Notes: generated by a model not told the origin, from the sequence alone. DNA of 64,000 bases from Schizochytrium sp. TIO01 (GCA_004764695.1 SMSO01000036.1:1756001-1820000); one strand, 5' to 3'. Shown: positions 35,062 to 45,898, counted from the first letter of the stretch. Made by a program: numbers and translations.

Positions 35062-36646
35062 CGCTGTAAGGATGGATTCGTTGGGCACGGTTGGCTGCTG
35101 TGAGCCCGGCATCGAAATCACCAGCTCTGATGGCACCAGCATTACATTACCTACGTACGTACCCATCCGAATTTCTGACCTACTCTCCGAGACCACTCGA
35201 TCGTGAAGGACTCCTGCGCTCTCAGGCATTCGCTACCTACCTGTACCTACTCCTAGCACGTCGAGTCTCAACCGCTGCCTATCTCGACTACTTTTACTTT
35301 TAATCAATGCTTGATGAGTTTCTTTTATGCTCTTTTATCTTCTTTTTTTTAACTTCGTACGTAGGTGTTGGTTAGCATGCTGGACGCTAACCGGCAATGG
35401 AATCTCGCGAGAATCTGCGGCGCATCTTTGGCCACCGCCCTCAGTCCACTCATTCACCGAAACCCCTTTTAAAGATTCTTTCTCCTTTCTCCTTTAAGGA
35501 AGAAGAAACCACTTTGTTATGTACATACAATATATATATCGAGGTAGAGAAAAATATTATAAAATTAGTCGTCCTATCCCTATCCCTTTTACTTTTACTT
35601 TTAATTAAAAAATATTTGATTGACGCCGATTTAGTTGTCTGTTAATTTGGAATCCGCTAAATGTATTTCTCTATCTGCAGGGTAAAGTGCTTCTCATGGT
35701 TTTTAGCTTTCGGCACTCATGGTTCTATCCTGACCAGAACTCGGATCCTGTGCTAGGTCTTCAAGATTTATTTCATTTCTATCTCGATCTATGTTTATCA
35801 TGACTGTCTCAATAATACGTGGCTTTGAAGGAATAAAAAAATTAAGGAATATATAGGTAGGTAGGTACCTAGTGAAATTCCGAAGAGTGGAGCTAAAGAG
35901 AGCTTCAAAGCGGGGCTAAATTGTGAACAAGTGCATTTCTTTCCAAGGGTTGCTGCAATGAATGACTCATTGCGATCAATGGGGTTTATTGCAGAGCCGC
36001 AAGAGCGCAGAGATTTCCTCGCGAAGAGTTCGAGAGGAAATGAATCTACATTATCTGCCATACAATCTCTCCGTCGAGCACAGCCTGAGCTACTTCCAGG
36101 GCAATGTAGAGGGTGGCGGCACGCCGCATCTGCAAAGTGGGAAAGCAGCACACAAAGATGCGCCGCCTCTTTTCACCGCCCACCATTACTAATAGTAGTA
36201 TATTCAACATCACGATCATCATGTAAAGCCGTAGTGTCAATCAGGTTCTTCGTATCTTGTCCATAGATTAGATTACATATGGCTACTGCAGCTACTACTA
36301 CCCTACCATATTTTGTTGTTGGTTTTCATTGCTTGAATTTTTTACATTCTAATTTAAAAAACAAATGATCTAAAAATAAAAAAAAGAAGAGGAGCAATCA
36401 TAAATATATATCGATCTATGCTTTGAAAAAAGTACGGTACTAAAACAGAGAAGGAAGGAAATGAGCGAAGCTTTGAGATGGTGGCGCGAACAGAGAGGGC
36501 GCCATCTTCGTCGGACTTTGCCATGAAGAAACCGCGCATTGCAGACAGGATTCAAACCCGCACAGGAATCGCACGAATCTCACGATGCTCGCGCACGATT
36601 CATCTCAGTATGGCAGAAGGCGCCTTGAGATTCAAGCGGCATCTAA

Positions 36647-36703
36647 CTGTCTGTCTGTCTGTCTTAATTAGTTAAGGTCTTGATGTCTGTCTGTCTGTCT
36701 CTC
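36647..36703. repeat. (TGTC)n microsatellite in two blocks
   Basis: TGTC units at 36647-36664 and 36684-36703 are separated by ~20 bp; complement of the GACA arrays at 27.85 and 38.3 kb. Confidence 0.9.
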
Positions 36704-38263
36704 TGCCCGACGGGTGATTGGCTGATTGGCTGATTAGTGGACTGTAAAGATTCCTTCCAAGTCTTTCTTTCATCGCGCTGCTTCCTGGCGCTCGCAGATT
36801 CTTCTGCATGCTCCTGCAGAACTGGTAAAGAAAGGCTATAAGAGCGAAAAGAAAATGTCTTATTATTTTCATGTTTGCACTAAGAAACGATACTTTGAAA
36901 TGTAAAAATCATTTAATTAAACTTTTAAAGACAATGTTTTTCAAAGAAGAAAAATTTAATTTTTTAAAAAGAGCGCAGGGAATAAACAGCGAGATCCCCT
37001 CCTTTTATCTACGGCAGGTGAGGAGAGAAAGAACAGGGTCAGTGAAACAAAAGTTCGATAGGGGTTAGTTATCTTATGTAGGAGTTGAAAAAGAAAAGAA
37101 AGAAGAGAAAGATTGAGTTGTAAATAGTATGAAAGGGAGAAGTGAGCGCGAAGGCTGTGCATTCCGCTGCGCAAGCTGATCTCTTCGACGTGGAAATACA
37201 CCGCGACGTGCTCTGCCAATGCCGTGTTGGGGTATACATGGCTGGCTGACTGACTGCAGCTTCCGCCTGCTGCCTCAGATGGACCCAAGATTCGGAGTGC
37301 CGTTCTCCACCGCACATTCGCACGGCCCTAGGTACGTCGTCGTCGCTCCCAACGCAGTATGTTATTATTACGGCCCTCAAATCACATTCTGAAATTACAA
37401 AGCGAGAGAAAAAGAGAAAAAGAGAGGGACTCTTCTTAGTTTCTTTTTATTATTGCTGGTTTCTGGAGTCCACCGTATGATTGATTGATTGGCTGAACAG
37501 GTTCAAAGAAAATGAAAAACTGTTTGGGGAAAGTAAGCCAAGGAAAGGCACGGAAAACAAGAAGAGAGACGTGGATTTGCTGGGGAGTGGGAAATTCATT
37601 TTTTGCTGTTAACCTATTATTATGATCGATGAGCTAATAATGAACGTATGTTGCATCTGTTTAAAAAGAAAGAACCTAAAAGCTAAGAAAGTAGTGGATG
37701 GCATACTTTATTTTCTTTTATCAGTATTTAATCGTATAAAATAAAAATAAAAAACTTTTGCGTGACTGCGTGGGAGGTGTGTCAAAAGGGAGATAGATGG
37801 AAAGGGTAAACTTGTTGTACGAGCCGCAGCGCCTATTTAGAACTTGAGTGAACTTGACAGCGAGGGACCTTTGCTTTATGAAGCGAATAGCATTGCAACG
37901 CAAGGGAAAACAAAACGATCTCAATTTCGAAGAGTATGAAAAGAATAGTCACCTACTACTACTTCTTGGAGGAGCCTAAAACCTGCTTCATCGAATTGAA
38001 CGTGCTTTTAACAAGTAAGTAAGTACATAATTATGTGTTTTATTTTATTCAAAACGGGAGAAAAAGGATACTATAATTTTTGAAAAGGCTGCTCGAAAAA
38101 ATAAATATTTAAAAGAGTTTTTACCTCTGGTAGACGAAACACGCTTTTTCTGTTCTAAAAGGTTGATAGTGGTTAAGGGCTTTGTAGGAAGAAAGAGGAA
38201 AAGAACTGGAAGAAGCAGAGAAAGGCTGGGGCAGTGCGTCCCTTAAAGACAAAGAAACAAGCG

Positions 38264-38308
38264 GAGAAAGAAGAAAGAAGAAAGAAGAAAGAAGAAGAAA
38301 GAAAGAGA

Positions 38309-38355
<47 letters not shown>

Positions 38356-38356
38356 G
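38264..38356. repeat. (GAAAGAA)n purine tract followed by (GACA)n
   Basis: A purine-only run of GAAA/GAA units at 38264-38310 leads directly into about eleven ACAG units at 38314-38356. It ends ~195 bp before the start of the small Cys-rich gene and so probably lies in its promoter or leader. Confidence 0.9.
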
Positions 38357-38549
38357 GCACCGAGGCAGAAGCAAAACCCGAACTCGAACAAGCAGCCCAA
38401 GTCAAAGACACCGCAAAGGTAGATACTTGTCAGGCAAAGACAACGCATCCCAGTCTTGGACTCGTGCGAAGCAAGCAAACAAACAAGCAAAACTGCAACT
38501 CAAGTTAGCAGCAGCGTTAACGCATTCCATATATCAAACAAGAAGAACA

Positions 38550-38828
38550 ATGCCTTCCGGTTGGGTCCGCAAGCTTAGCAGCGCTGACAGCGTGAGCAGC
38601 GTGAGCAGCAACAGCAGCGTAAAGAGCTTCAAGAGTGCGAGCAGCTTCCGCTCTGGCGCCTCAAGGTGGTGCCGCAAGAACTGCCAGAACTGCAACATGG
38701 TCTTCTGCGGCGAGGGCGAGTTCTGCACGCACGAGTGTAGACTCAGCTTCTCTGTGCGGGACTACCCTGAGGAGGCTATCGATGAGCGTCTGCAGGATCT
38801 TGGCGGTCTTGCCTGCCACTTCGACTAA
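38550..38828 (+). CDS. Small Cys-rich (FLZ/TRASH-like) zinc-binding protein
   Basis: This is a 92-residue protein from the ATG at 38550, the start with the best context (ACAAGAAGAACAATG). The N-terminus is Ser-rich with the repeated SSVSSNSSVKS type of sequence (residues 9-35). The C-terminal half has CRKNCQNCNMVFCGEGEFC then HECRLSF. The CxxC...FCxxxCR spacing resembles FLZ/TRASH-type treble-clef zinc fingers, which mostly bind proteins. Codons are strongly biased to C/G at the third position, as in the eIF2-alpha, acyl-CoA dehydrogenase and Sec31 genes nearby, which suggests high expression. It is the only convincing gene at the edge of the 16-kb satellite desert. An in-frame extension back to 38427 exists but is AAGCAAAC-rich and probably leader. 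No specific function can be given. Confidence 0.75.
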   Translation: MPSGWVRKLSSADSVSSVSSNSSVKSFKSASSFRSGASRWCRKNCQNCNMVFCGEGEFCTHECRLSFSVRDYPEEAIDERLQDLGGLACHFD

Positions 38829-40524
38829 GCGTTAGAATTATCTCTCGCCACAACTCAAGACCCCCTTCTCTTCGGAGTCACCATGGAGCAGCGTCGCATC
38901 TCTACTCACACATAATTTGACGCAAGCTCCCTAACTCAACATGAATGTAAAATATCAGCTTTGCAGTGATGAACACACACACCACACATGACATCTTTGC
39001 TCCTCTCTCGAGGGCAAAGTCAAACACCGCAGCAGTGACTGGCAGCTCTCATGATGCATGCCCTGTGCAAGCAAGCCATCATGTAGCCTCACCTCAAATT
39101 TAATAATATATATGGGATAGGGACCTCCTAGCCGGGAACCCTCTTACCACATGCCCAAACTCAACACATCTACACTATCCGCATCTTTCTACAAGCGTTA
39201 GCCCTGTCTCTTAGTGTCCATCCTCGAGTAATTTAGCTCTGTATCTGATACGCCTTGCTCTTAACTAGTAACCGAGCATAATCCTGTCGAAACAGTTAGC
39301 CTTCTACTCAGAAACCCTCGTTAGTGAAACATAGATAGCATAAAATCAACTTTTTAGGACCTACAACTTCTTATGTACTTTCCTCATAATCACTTCCCCC
39401 CTTGTGTATCTTTTACTATGGATATTCAGCCAGTCACATAATTACTTGAAGCTAGGCAGCAGGTATGCCTTCTCCCTTATCGCCAGGCTCTCAGCACTTA
39501 ATATATTGGAAAAAGTAGGTTGGCGCTAATGGCTACCTAGTATTACATATTTTAAACTTTCTCTCTCTCTCAACCTGTAAATCTGTTATGGCCCACGATG
39601 CGCATACAGATATGGATTGACATGCGGTGGAGCGAAGGATAAGGATAGAGAGAACTCAAAACGCAGGACCCTATCACCTACCTACTACTTCATTAGACTA
39701 TCATGTATTTTACTTGCCGATTGGATTACCACACTCATGCCAGAAACGTAGAGCTATCAGCTCGAAAAGTTATTCCGTTGTTTGGACTTTTTCATGGGGC
39801 GTTCCTTGTTATCATTGCGCAATCCAGGATAAAATTCGAAATCAAGACAAGTATCTTTAAGACCTCCTTTCGCGACTCTCTTTTGCGAAGCGATTAGATA
39901 CAATATCTGGGCTGAAAATGCAAGTACCTAACCGGCTGGATTCCTCTATGCGGAGTTCACAACAGAGAAACTTGGATACAGACCAACCAATCAAGCTTTG
40001 TGTCTCGGCAAGTAGCAAACAATCAGTTTCTAAGCACCCTGAAGACACCATTTAGTTGATATGGGTAATGATTTGGACTTGTCTTTCTATCCAAGCCAGA
40101 GTATATTAATGTGAATAGCCTCCGCTAGTGAGAATCATAATTCAAAAAACGGGAAAGTAGTGAATATAAAGAGGTTAGGAAAACACAGGCCACAAAGCAA
40201 ACGAATTCGATGGGGAGACGCATATTCTATATATTCTATTATATATAAGAAGCAAGCTTGTTAAAGTCGTAATGATGTCTATACTTTTATGGTTGGTATG
40301 GTTGTTGTAATAGTTGTGGTCTTGTCTTCAATTTCTCACACATAATTATGGAGGAACAAGAGAAGCAAGTTTTTTTTCAATCGATCTCGCAATCCCTCCT
40401 GCTCATGGCAGCGGTGTTGACAGTGTCCCAGAGGCCCAACAGCATGGTGACAAAGCTATTGTGGATCTTGAAGGTGTGATAATGTGAACCGTGAATGAAT
40501 AAGAGACTGGCGCACACATAAAGC
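38829..40524. other. Intergenic between convergent genes, no gene seen
   Basis: It lies between the stops of the Cys-rich gene (+) and eIF2-alpha (-). The first ~700 bp are C-rich, unusually even in composition and may be a long 3' UTR. Frames at 39627-39897 are without protein-like features. Confidence 0.5.
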
Positions 40525-41490
40525 TTACTCCTCGTCGTCGTCACCGTCGATCTGGCGGTTCTCGTTCTCGAGCTGCTCCATAAGGAGCTTGAGCGAGTGC
40601 TCCTCCTCATCGGAAGTCACGTGCGGCTCCGCAGAAACATTGAGGTTACCCTTGTGGTCGGTGATAACCTTGCGAATAGCCTCGATGGAACGGTTCATGG
40701 CATCAAATCCCTCGGTCTTGTTGAGCGAAGTGGTGAGCATGACGTATCTGGGCGGTGCAATGAGCTTAATCTTGATGCCCTTGCCCTCCTTCTCAGTGGC
40801 CTCTCCAGCCTTGAGCGCGGCAATAATTGCATCAATACCCTCCGGCTGGTAGCAGACAACCTCAATATCAGCGCGAATCTTGATGGGTTTCGGGGTCATC
40901 TTGCGGCGTACAACAGTCATAAGCTGGCTGATAATGGTGGGGTCCACGTCGAGGCCTCCAAAGACCTTCTCGGGGTCGTTGATAGCCATGCGGAAGGCCT
41001 GGTGAGTGTTCTGGTAAGGGGCCTTAGCGAGCGGCCATGCGATCTTCTCGTTAAGCTCGAGAAGGTTGCTTCCAGTGGTCTCAGCGAGGTGGCGCATGAT
41101 GGAGTTCACCTCCTTGCCCTTGCTGTAGCGCTCCTCGCACTTGATAATGTCCTCCTTGGACACACGACGCTTACTGAGATCAATGTAGCCCTTCTCGCGG
41201 TCAACACGGATAACCATGGCAACCTCGAGCTTGCCAACGCGGATAAGCTTGTTGATGGAACGGAACCGCCTGCGGGAAAGCTCGCTGAGCAGAATCATAC
41301 CCTCGATGTTGTTGTACTCAAGAAGAGACACATAAGCACCCATCTCTGCAATGCTCTTAACCTGCACCATGACGCACTCCTCGAGGGCAGGGAACTGCTC
41401 CTCGTAGAAGCGGCAAGAGAGACGGAGCTCGCGCTCCTCACGCTCCTGCGTGGAGATCATCTCCGCGGACTCCTCAGCGGCTCCAGACAT
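40525..41490 (-). CDS. EIF2S1: Translation initiation factor eIF2 subunit alpha
   Basis: This is the regulatory subunit of the eIF2 complex that brings Met-tRNAi to the 40S ribosome. The 321-residue frame is complete and intronless. The S1/OB domain (about 33-110) carries MILLSELSRRRFRSINK, the loop whose second Ser (Ser72 here, Ser51 in mammalian numbering) is the target of eIF2-alpha kinases, so the phosphorylation switch is kept. The helical domain (~115-205) and the alpha/beta domain (~210-300) follow. The C-terminus is acidic (DGDDDEE), as in other eukaryotes. The ~20 residues before the S1 domain are longer than in animals. Codon choice is strongly biased, fitting high expression. A 304-codon frame on the opposite strand is a by-product of that bias. 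Confidence 0.98.
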   Translation of the reverse strand: MSGAAEESAEMISTQEREERELRLSCRFYEEQFPALEECVMVQVKSIAEMGAYVSLLEYNNIEGMILLSELSRRRFRSINKLIRVGKLEVAMVIRVDREKGYIDLSKRRVSKEDIIKCEERYSKGKEVNSIMRHLAETTGSNLLELNEKIAWPLAKAPYQNTHQAFRMAINDPEKVFGGLDVDPTIISQLMTVVRRKMTPKPIKIRADIEVVCYQPEGIDAIIAALKAGEATEKEGKGIKIKLIAPPRYVMLTTSLNKTEGFDAMNRSIEAIRKVITDHKGNLNVSAEPHVTSDEEEHSLKLLMEQLENENRQIDGDDDEE

Positions 41491-41737
41491 CTTGGGCGTA
41501 GATTTGAATAGGTTGGACGAGATTGCTCAATTGGCAGATGAACTGTTGAGTGGTTTGGAAAGGAACGGCGAAGAAGAGAGCGGAAAGGAAACCTCGAGAA
41601 GACGAGGAAGTTATTTAGCAGGAAGGTCCACGCGGTGGGAGAACAGCACGAGTGCGCGGAAGACCTCACGCTCGCTCGCAACGAGACTCTGCGGTGCCGG
41701 CCTCGCTCCAAGTGGCGGAGCCCATCATTCTCCATGA

Positions 41738-41749
41738 CGGGATATCCCG
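41738..41749. promoter_or_regulatory. Perfect 12-bp palindrome upstream of eIF2-alpha
   Basis: CGGGATATCCCG reads the same on both strands and sits ~250 bp upstream of the eIF2-alpha start. About 40 bp further away is TCGGGAATTTCCGA, palindromic at 10 of 14 positions. The pair could bind a dimeric activator of growth genes. This is inferred only from symmetry and position. Confidence 0.35.
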
Positions 41750-41828
41750 CTAATAGTAACTATAATAACCAACCATTTATCGGGAATTTCCGACTTTCAC
41801 CCATGCCCGCCTCTCAATCGATCTTCGC

Positions 41829-41844
41829 TCTCTCTCTCTCTCTT
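41829..41844. repeat. (CT)n microsatellite
   Basis: About eight CT units in the divergent promoter region. Confidence 0.8.
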
Positions 41845-42338
41845 TGCTTCAATAGCTCTGTTTTATTATGTTTTCTCGATTCACTTTTTTTCTCGTAATA
41901 CTGACTATTGATCTCTTAATGTATTCGTTAGGATGCACATTAAAACTATTTTTAATATCAGAAGAAACAAAATAAAAGCTGATGTTACTATAATCCTCTT
42001 ACATCGCCAGCACTACTATAAGTTATAGACTAAACTTTTCATTTTAAATAGAAACATAACCTATTATTGTAGAGTATTGTTTTTTTTAGTCGAGCCAAGT
42101 GCAATATAATAGAGATGTAACTGTAGAAAATGGGTATTATTACACAGTTTAGAAGAATATCTATAAGTAGGAGGAGCTATAGAAAAGGCAGGAAGCAGAA
42201 TAACTAAATGGACGAAGCTACAACTCGACCTTGAGACTGCCAAAGCTGCTGCAGGCGTGCTGCGCAGAGATTGATGCTAAACACCATCCTCAGGTTTCAG
42301 GAAAGTTAGGGACCGGCCTTCGGCTGCTACTCAGAATA

Positions 42339-43724
42339 ATGGAGGAGGCAAATACGGTTGTGGCGACGAGTGAAGTGGAGGATACTAAAGCCACCACTGT
42401 TGCTGTTGAGCAAACTGCAAACTCACAAAGTAAACCTGGAGATACAGCGCCGAAAGTTGACAGCAAGGACGATAATATGGGGAACACTTCAAGTGCTGGT
42501 GCGGGAGACAACGATGTTGAAATGAAGGAAGCTAGTATTGACAAGGAGCATGTAGATGGAGTTTCAAAGAAGCCCACAACAAATTCAGATCAACTTAAAT
42601 CCACGGAAGGCCAGAAATCCAAGGGGGGAAATGAGAGCTGTGCAGATAAGGAAACGGTAAAGCAGCCAAAAGATGAGACAAAAGCAACGAAGGAGGCATC
42701 GCAGGACAATCTCTCATCAGACAAGGTAGTTACCCAAAACGCATCAGGTTCTGGAGATGGGAGTTCTCACGAAGTCAGTAGTAAACCCTCTTCTCTCGCA
42801 GCTACTGGAGATAATTCGCAGAAGGAGAAGACCTTAGAGTCAAAAAATTCTCAAGGGCTCGAGCAACAGTCAATTGTAAAAGAGACATCCACAGTTCATC
42901 TTCGCAAAGAAGATCAAGAAGATTCTGACAGTACTGAACTTCATACGACCAGAGCAACAGAGCCTACTAACGTCTCTCCATCTAAGCCTTCTGAAAAGAA
43001 ATTAATCGAGAAGGACTCAGATATTGTATCAACTACTGGAAATCTGCTGAAGAAGACAGCTCATGAGATTCCTAAAAACGAGAGTACCTCTATCAAGAAA
43101 GACCCAGTCCCAGTGCCCACCGCCATACCCGCACCACAAACGAAAAACACAACGTTAGAGGTGACAAAGCGAGAATCTGTGGACCCTAAACCTGGACAAA
43201 AAGATAGTGAAGCTCCTCTGAAGCTAAAGAAGCGTCCACGCAGGTGCATCGACCCAATTCTTGAGGCGCAAAATGATATCTTAGAGCAGCGCGTTACTCG
43301 TGAAGTGATTGGAAGGTTACAAGAAACAGGAAGTCTTGAAGCCAATGACCTTGTCGACATGTGTGAAAGCCTTGGGTGCACCCACAATGTCATGGTACGT
43401 ATTATTCGTCTACTTGTCGCCACGCCTCTTGTGGAGGAATTGCCATTGTTAGGTGACTCCCTTCGTGGCGATAGAAAGTTTCTCTTTCGCCACGGTGTCG
43501 GTCTTGGTCGTCGAGTTGACCTTGCCACACTGTCTAGTCGAATTGAACATCTCGAAAAGGAGATTGAGCAAACACAGGAGCGTACAAAACGTATTAAACA
43601 GCTCGAAAAATCCCAAGACCTTTCCGAGGAAAAACTTCAAGAAATTTTATCTGGTCAACCAGATACGGTCAAAGAACTTCCTGTTTACAAGCATCTTATC
43701 GAAAATCTTCAACGTCAGACTTAA
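42339..43724 (+). CDS. Uncharacterised acidic low-complexity protein with C-terminal helical/coiled-coil region
   Basis: This is a 461-residue frame from the ATG at 42339; the open frame begins at 42231 but without an ATG. Residues 1-300 are disordered in composition: rich in Ser, Thr, Lys, Glu and Gln, with many potential phosphorylation sites. A basic patch KLKKRPRR (~residues 301-308) may be a nuclear localisation signal. Next comes a compact region (about 320-405, DILEQRVTREVIGRLQETG...RDRKFLF-like) whose alternation of helices and a final strand pair could be a winged-helix fold. The last ~55 residues form a coiled coil (IEHLEKEIEQTQERTKRIKQL). No family is recognised. A nuclear, DNA- or complex-binding role is an inference. 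Confidence 0.7.
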   Translation: MEEANTVVATSEVEDTKATTVAVEQTANSQSKPGDTAPKVDSKDDNMGNTSSAGAGDNDVEMKEASIDKEHVDGVSKKPTTNSDQLKSTEGQKSKGGNESCADKETVKQPKDETKATKEASQDNLSSDKVVTQNASGSGDGSSHEVSSKPSSLAATGDNSQKEKTLESKNSQGLEQQSIVKETSTVHLRKEDQEDSDSTELHTTRATEPTNVSPSKPSEKKLIEKDSDIVSTTGNLLKKTAHEIPKNESTSIKKDPVPVPTAIPAPQTKNTTLEVTKRESVDPKPGQKDSEAPLKLKKRPRRCIDPILEAQNDILEQRVTREVIGRLQETGSLEANDLVDMCESLGCTHNVMVRIIRLLVATPLVEELPLLGDSLRGDRKFLFRHGVGLGRRVDLATLSSRIEHLEKEIEQTQERTKRIKQLEKSQDLSEEKLQEILSGQPDTVKELPVYKHLIENLQRQT

Positions 43725-44513
43725 ATCATCTGCAACATAAGGTGCTGACAACGTTGGAGCAACGCGACAGCTCAAATCTTAACCTTAAATGCGCTCAAGC
43801 TATGTACATTAAAAAATAAAATAAAAATATAGGTCGCTTTCACAATATTACAACACAAACGTTAGAATTCCAACATTCGTGGGAAAGTTTATTGGAGTCT
43901 TATTTGCTAGCCACGTTGCAAAGTATATCTATTCTTCTCGTGATCTTATTCGAGCTCAAGAAAGCTAGCTGTTCCTCAAATTAGTGATCAGCCAATAGAC
44001 TTGCTATATCTTGACCGAATATACTTGAACTCTTATAAATCTCCTTCGCTTTAGTAGATCACTTTTACCAAACTCATCGATTCTCAAAGCTCACTGACCA
44101 AAGTAAGCTCGAGTTTTTTGGAGTCCTGCAACCTCTCCCAATAGCTCTCAACCATGTGTTTCACATAACGTCCAATCTTCAGTTTCGCCTTGGAGCCCTC
44201 TCCATGCATTTTTACATACACTACTACTACCTACCTATTTAGTTACTTACCTGTTATCATCGTGCCCAGCCATTGGACCTTCTTTCTTTCTTTCCTCCCT
44301 TCTTTTATAAAGCAATTAGACTAGTTAATATGAGAGATTAAATAACTAAACAAATCAGCGGCAAGCAAAGGAGATTCGTGGCCCGAACTCACTACCTTCT
44401 CTGGTCCCCCCAAGGCCCTGGGTTCTGCCTTTGGGTGCGTGGTCCTCTTAGTTCTATTATTTCATCGTGTGGAATTGCCTCAAGTTCATCGCACAAAAAG
44501 GCAACTTGACGTC
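43725..44513. other. Intergenic, no gene seen
   Basis: This should hold the 3' UTR of the acidic protein gene and the RPB5 promoter. It has a short TTTC/CTTT run near 44280 and is otherwise unremarkable. Confidence 0.5.
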
Positions 44514-45140
44514 ATGAGCGAACTGCCTGATGACACGGATGTGTATCGCGTTGTGAAGACTCTTGCGAGCCTCTTGCGGCATCGAGGTTATGATTCGACC
44601 GCATGGGAGTCACTTGACCTCGCCAGATTTAGGGCCAAATACACCCAAAATGGAATGGTGCGCTTGTCAGCTCTTGGTATGGACCGCTTCGAACACCTCG
44701 TGACCAAGGAAATTATCATGTTTTGCTTTCCACCCGAAGAAAAGGTAGGTGTCAAGCCTATTCGTGAATTCAACGATACGCTGCTCACGTCGAACGCTGC
44801 TCGTGGAATCCTTGTGCTACGCGATAACATCTCGCCGTTTGGTCGGCAAGCGATTAGCGTCTCCAAGGGCACCTGTCCCATCGAGCATTTTACCTACGCC
44901 GAGCTTAAATTTGACCTTGTCACACACGAGATGGTACCCAAGCATGAAATTCTCTCCGAAGACGAAAAAAATGCCTTACTAGAACGCTATAAAATCAAGG
45001 CAGAAATGCTTCCCCGCATGCGTCACAACGACCCCGTTTCGCGCTACTATGGCCTCCACAAGGGCCAAGTTGTTCGTATCATTCGCAAGAGTGACACTGC
45101 CGGCAGCTACGTTACCTACCGCATTGTCACGGGTGGATAA
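44514..45140 (+). CDS. RPB5: RNA polymerase I/II/III shared subunit RPB5 (RPABC1)
   Basis: This is a 208-residue protein from the ATG at 44514, the usual length for the family (about 205-215). An open frame continues upstream to 44439, but its residues are unlike RPB5, so the internal ATG is chosen. The N-terminal jaw-type domain includes VKTLASLLRHRGY and a Cys/Phe-rich MFCFPPEEK segment. The C-terminal assembly domain, shared with archaeal subunit H, shows LPRMRHNDPVSRYYGLHKGQ followed by VVRIIRKSDTAG and YVTYRIV, almost fixed across eukaryotes. RPB5 forms part of the lower jaw that contacts downstream DNA in all three polymerases. Confidence 0.97.
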   Translation: MSELPDDTDVYRVVKTLASLLRHRGYDSTAWESLDLARFRAKYTQNGMVRLSALGMDRFEHLVTKEIIMFCFPPEEKVGVKPIREFNDTLLTSNAARGILVLRDNISPFGRQAISVSKGTCPIEHFTYAELKFDLVTHEMVPKHEILSEDEKNALLERYKIKAEMLPRMRHNDPVSRYYGLHKGQVVRIIRKSDTAGSYVTYRIVTGG

Positions 45141-45898
45141 ATGCATTCCTTTGCTAGGCGGCAAATGCTAAACTGGGTGCGCTTTTACGTGATCCTATTT
45201 CAACGTTGTTGATGAGCAACTGTCTTTGAACACGTTCGCTCATTTTTCTGCATTATGCAAACTTATTCGGATAGTGCGCCTGTGACATTTGTGTTCTCAC
45301 ATGAAAAGATCTAGCCGATCAACACAAATATCAGCTCTTCCGTGGATCTATCGTGGTCCTCGCGACTGGATTAGCGACTGGTTTTTCTCAAGTCCCATAA
45401 ACGAGCAATTGAGGAATTTACCTCCTCCGAACACCGAAATTCGCAATTCTCTCTGCACCCCTCTCCCTCAAACATTCTTTGCAATGCATATGGTTAATTC
45501 ATTATGCTAGTTATAGAGTCACATATTGGCTCAACTATAACGAATAGCCATCACAAACCTTTTGCACGCAAAACGCAGCGCAAACATACTTCTTTCTTCA
45601 TGCTCTTCTTAAAACTGTAACAAACTTAAGCACAAATTGATTACTTTAAACTTTCTCATTTTCGTTCCAGTAAAAGGCCTTGCAAAGGTTAGGAGCTTGG
45701 TTCACATCTCCTGATGAAAATATTATTATTCTTTTGAACCCACATATTGTGTGAAGTTTTCGTTCTAGAGGTCAGTATAAGGGGTCAAGTGTATCAATAC
45801 CGCAACGCACTATATCGCCCATCCGCACAAATGAGTTATGCTCATGACGAGAAACTACATTATTCCTAAATCATGAAGCTAAGGAACGCCTCCGGTAT
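45141..45898. other. Intergenic between convergent genes
   Basis: This gap is AT-rich and holds the 3' UTRs of RPB5 (+) and the HAD gene (-). The short plus-strand frame at 45289-45510 has no recognisable features. Confidence 0.5.

Larger units (their letters stand above)
22401..38549. other. Satellite-rich gene desert, ~16 kb
   Basis: No protein of any family is recognisable on either strand. Instead there are at least 15 separate tandem arrays with many different units (GCA, CATTG, ATGC, ATTC, ACAT, AGCA, TTAA, TAC, GACA, TTAC, CTTG, AATC, TGTC and others), set in moderately GC-rich sequence. The background has short AT-rich patches (for example 24.2-24.6, 27.28-27.58, 29.09-29.2, 31.15-31.7, 36.3-36.4, 36.85-36.97 kb). 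The frames of 90-170 codons here are products of the repeats, such as SFIHSFIH or HACMHACM. The individual arrays are listed separately. Confidence 0.65.
41491..42338. other. Divergent promoter region of eIF2-alpha and the acidic coiled-coil gene
   Basis: The eIF2-alpha side is GC-richer; the other side is AT-rich. A perfect 12-bp palindrome lies at 41738-41749 and a near-palindrome at about 41779-41792. A (CT)n run occupies ~41829-41844. Confidence 0.5.

Noticed and set aside
40597-41511. 304-codon plus-strand frame opposite eIF2-alpha
   Set aside because: It mirrors the strongly biased codons of eIF2-alpha, its translation is Leu/Val/Asn-rich without family features, and the sense gene is certain.
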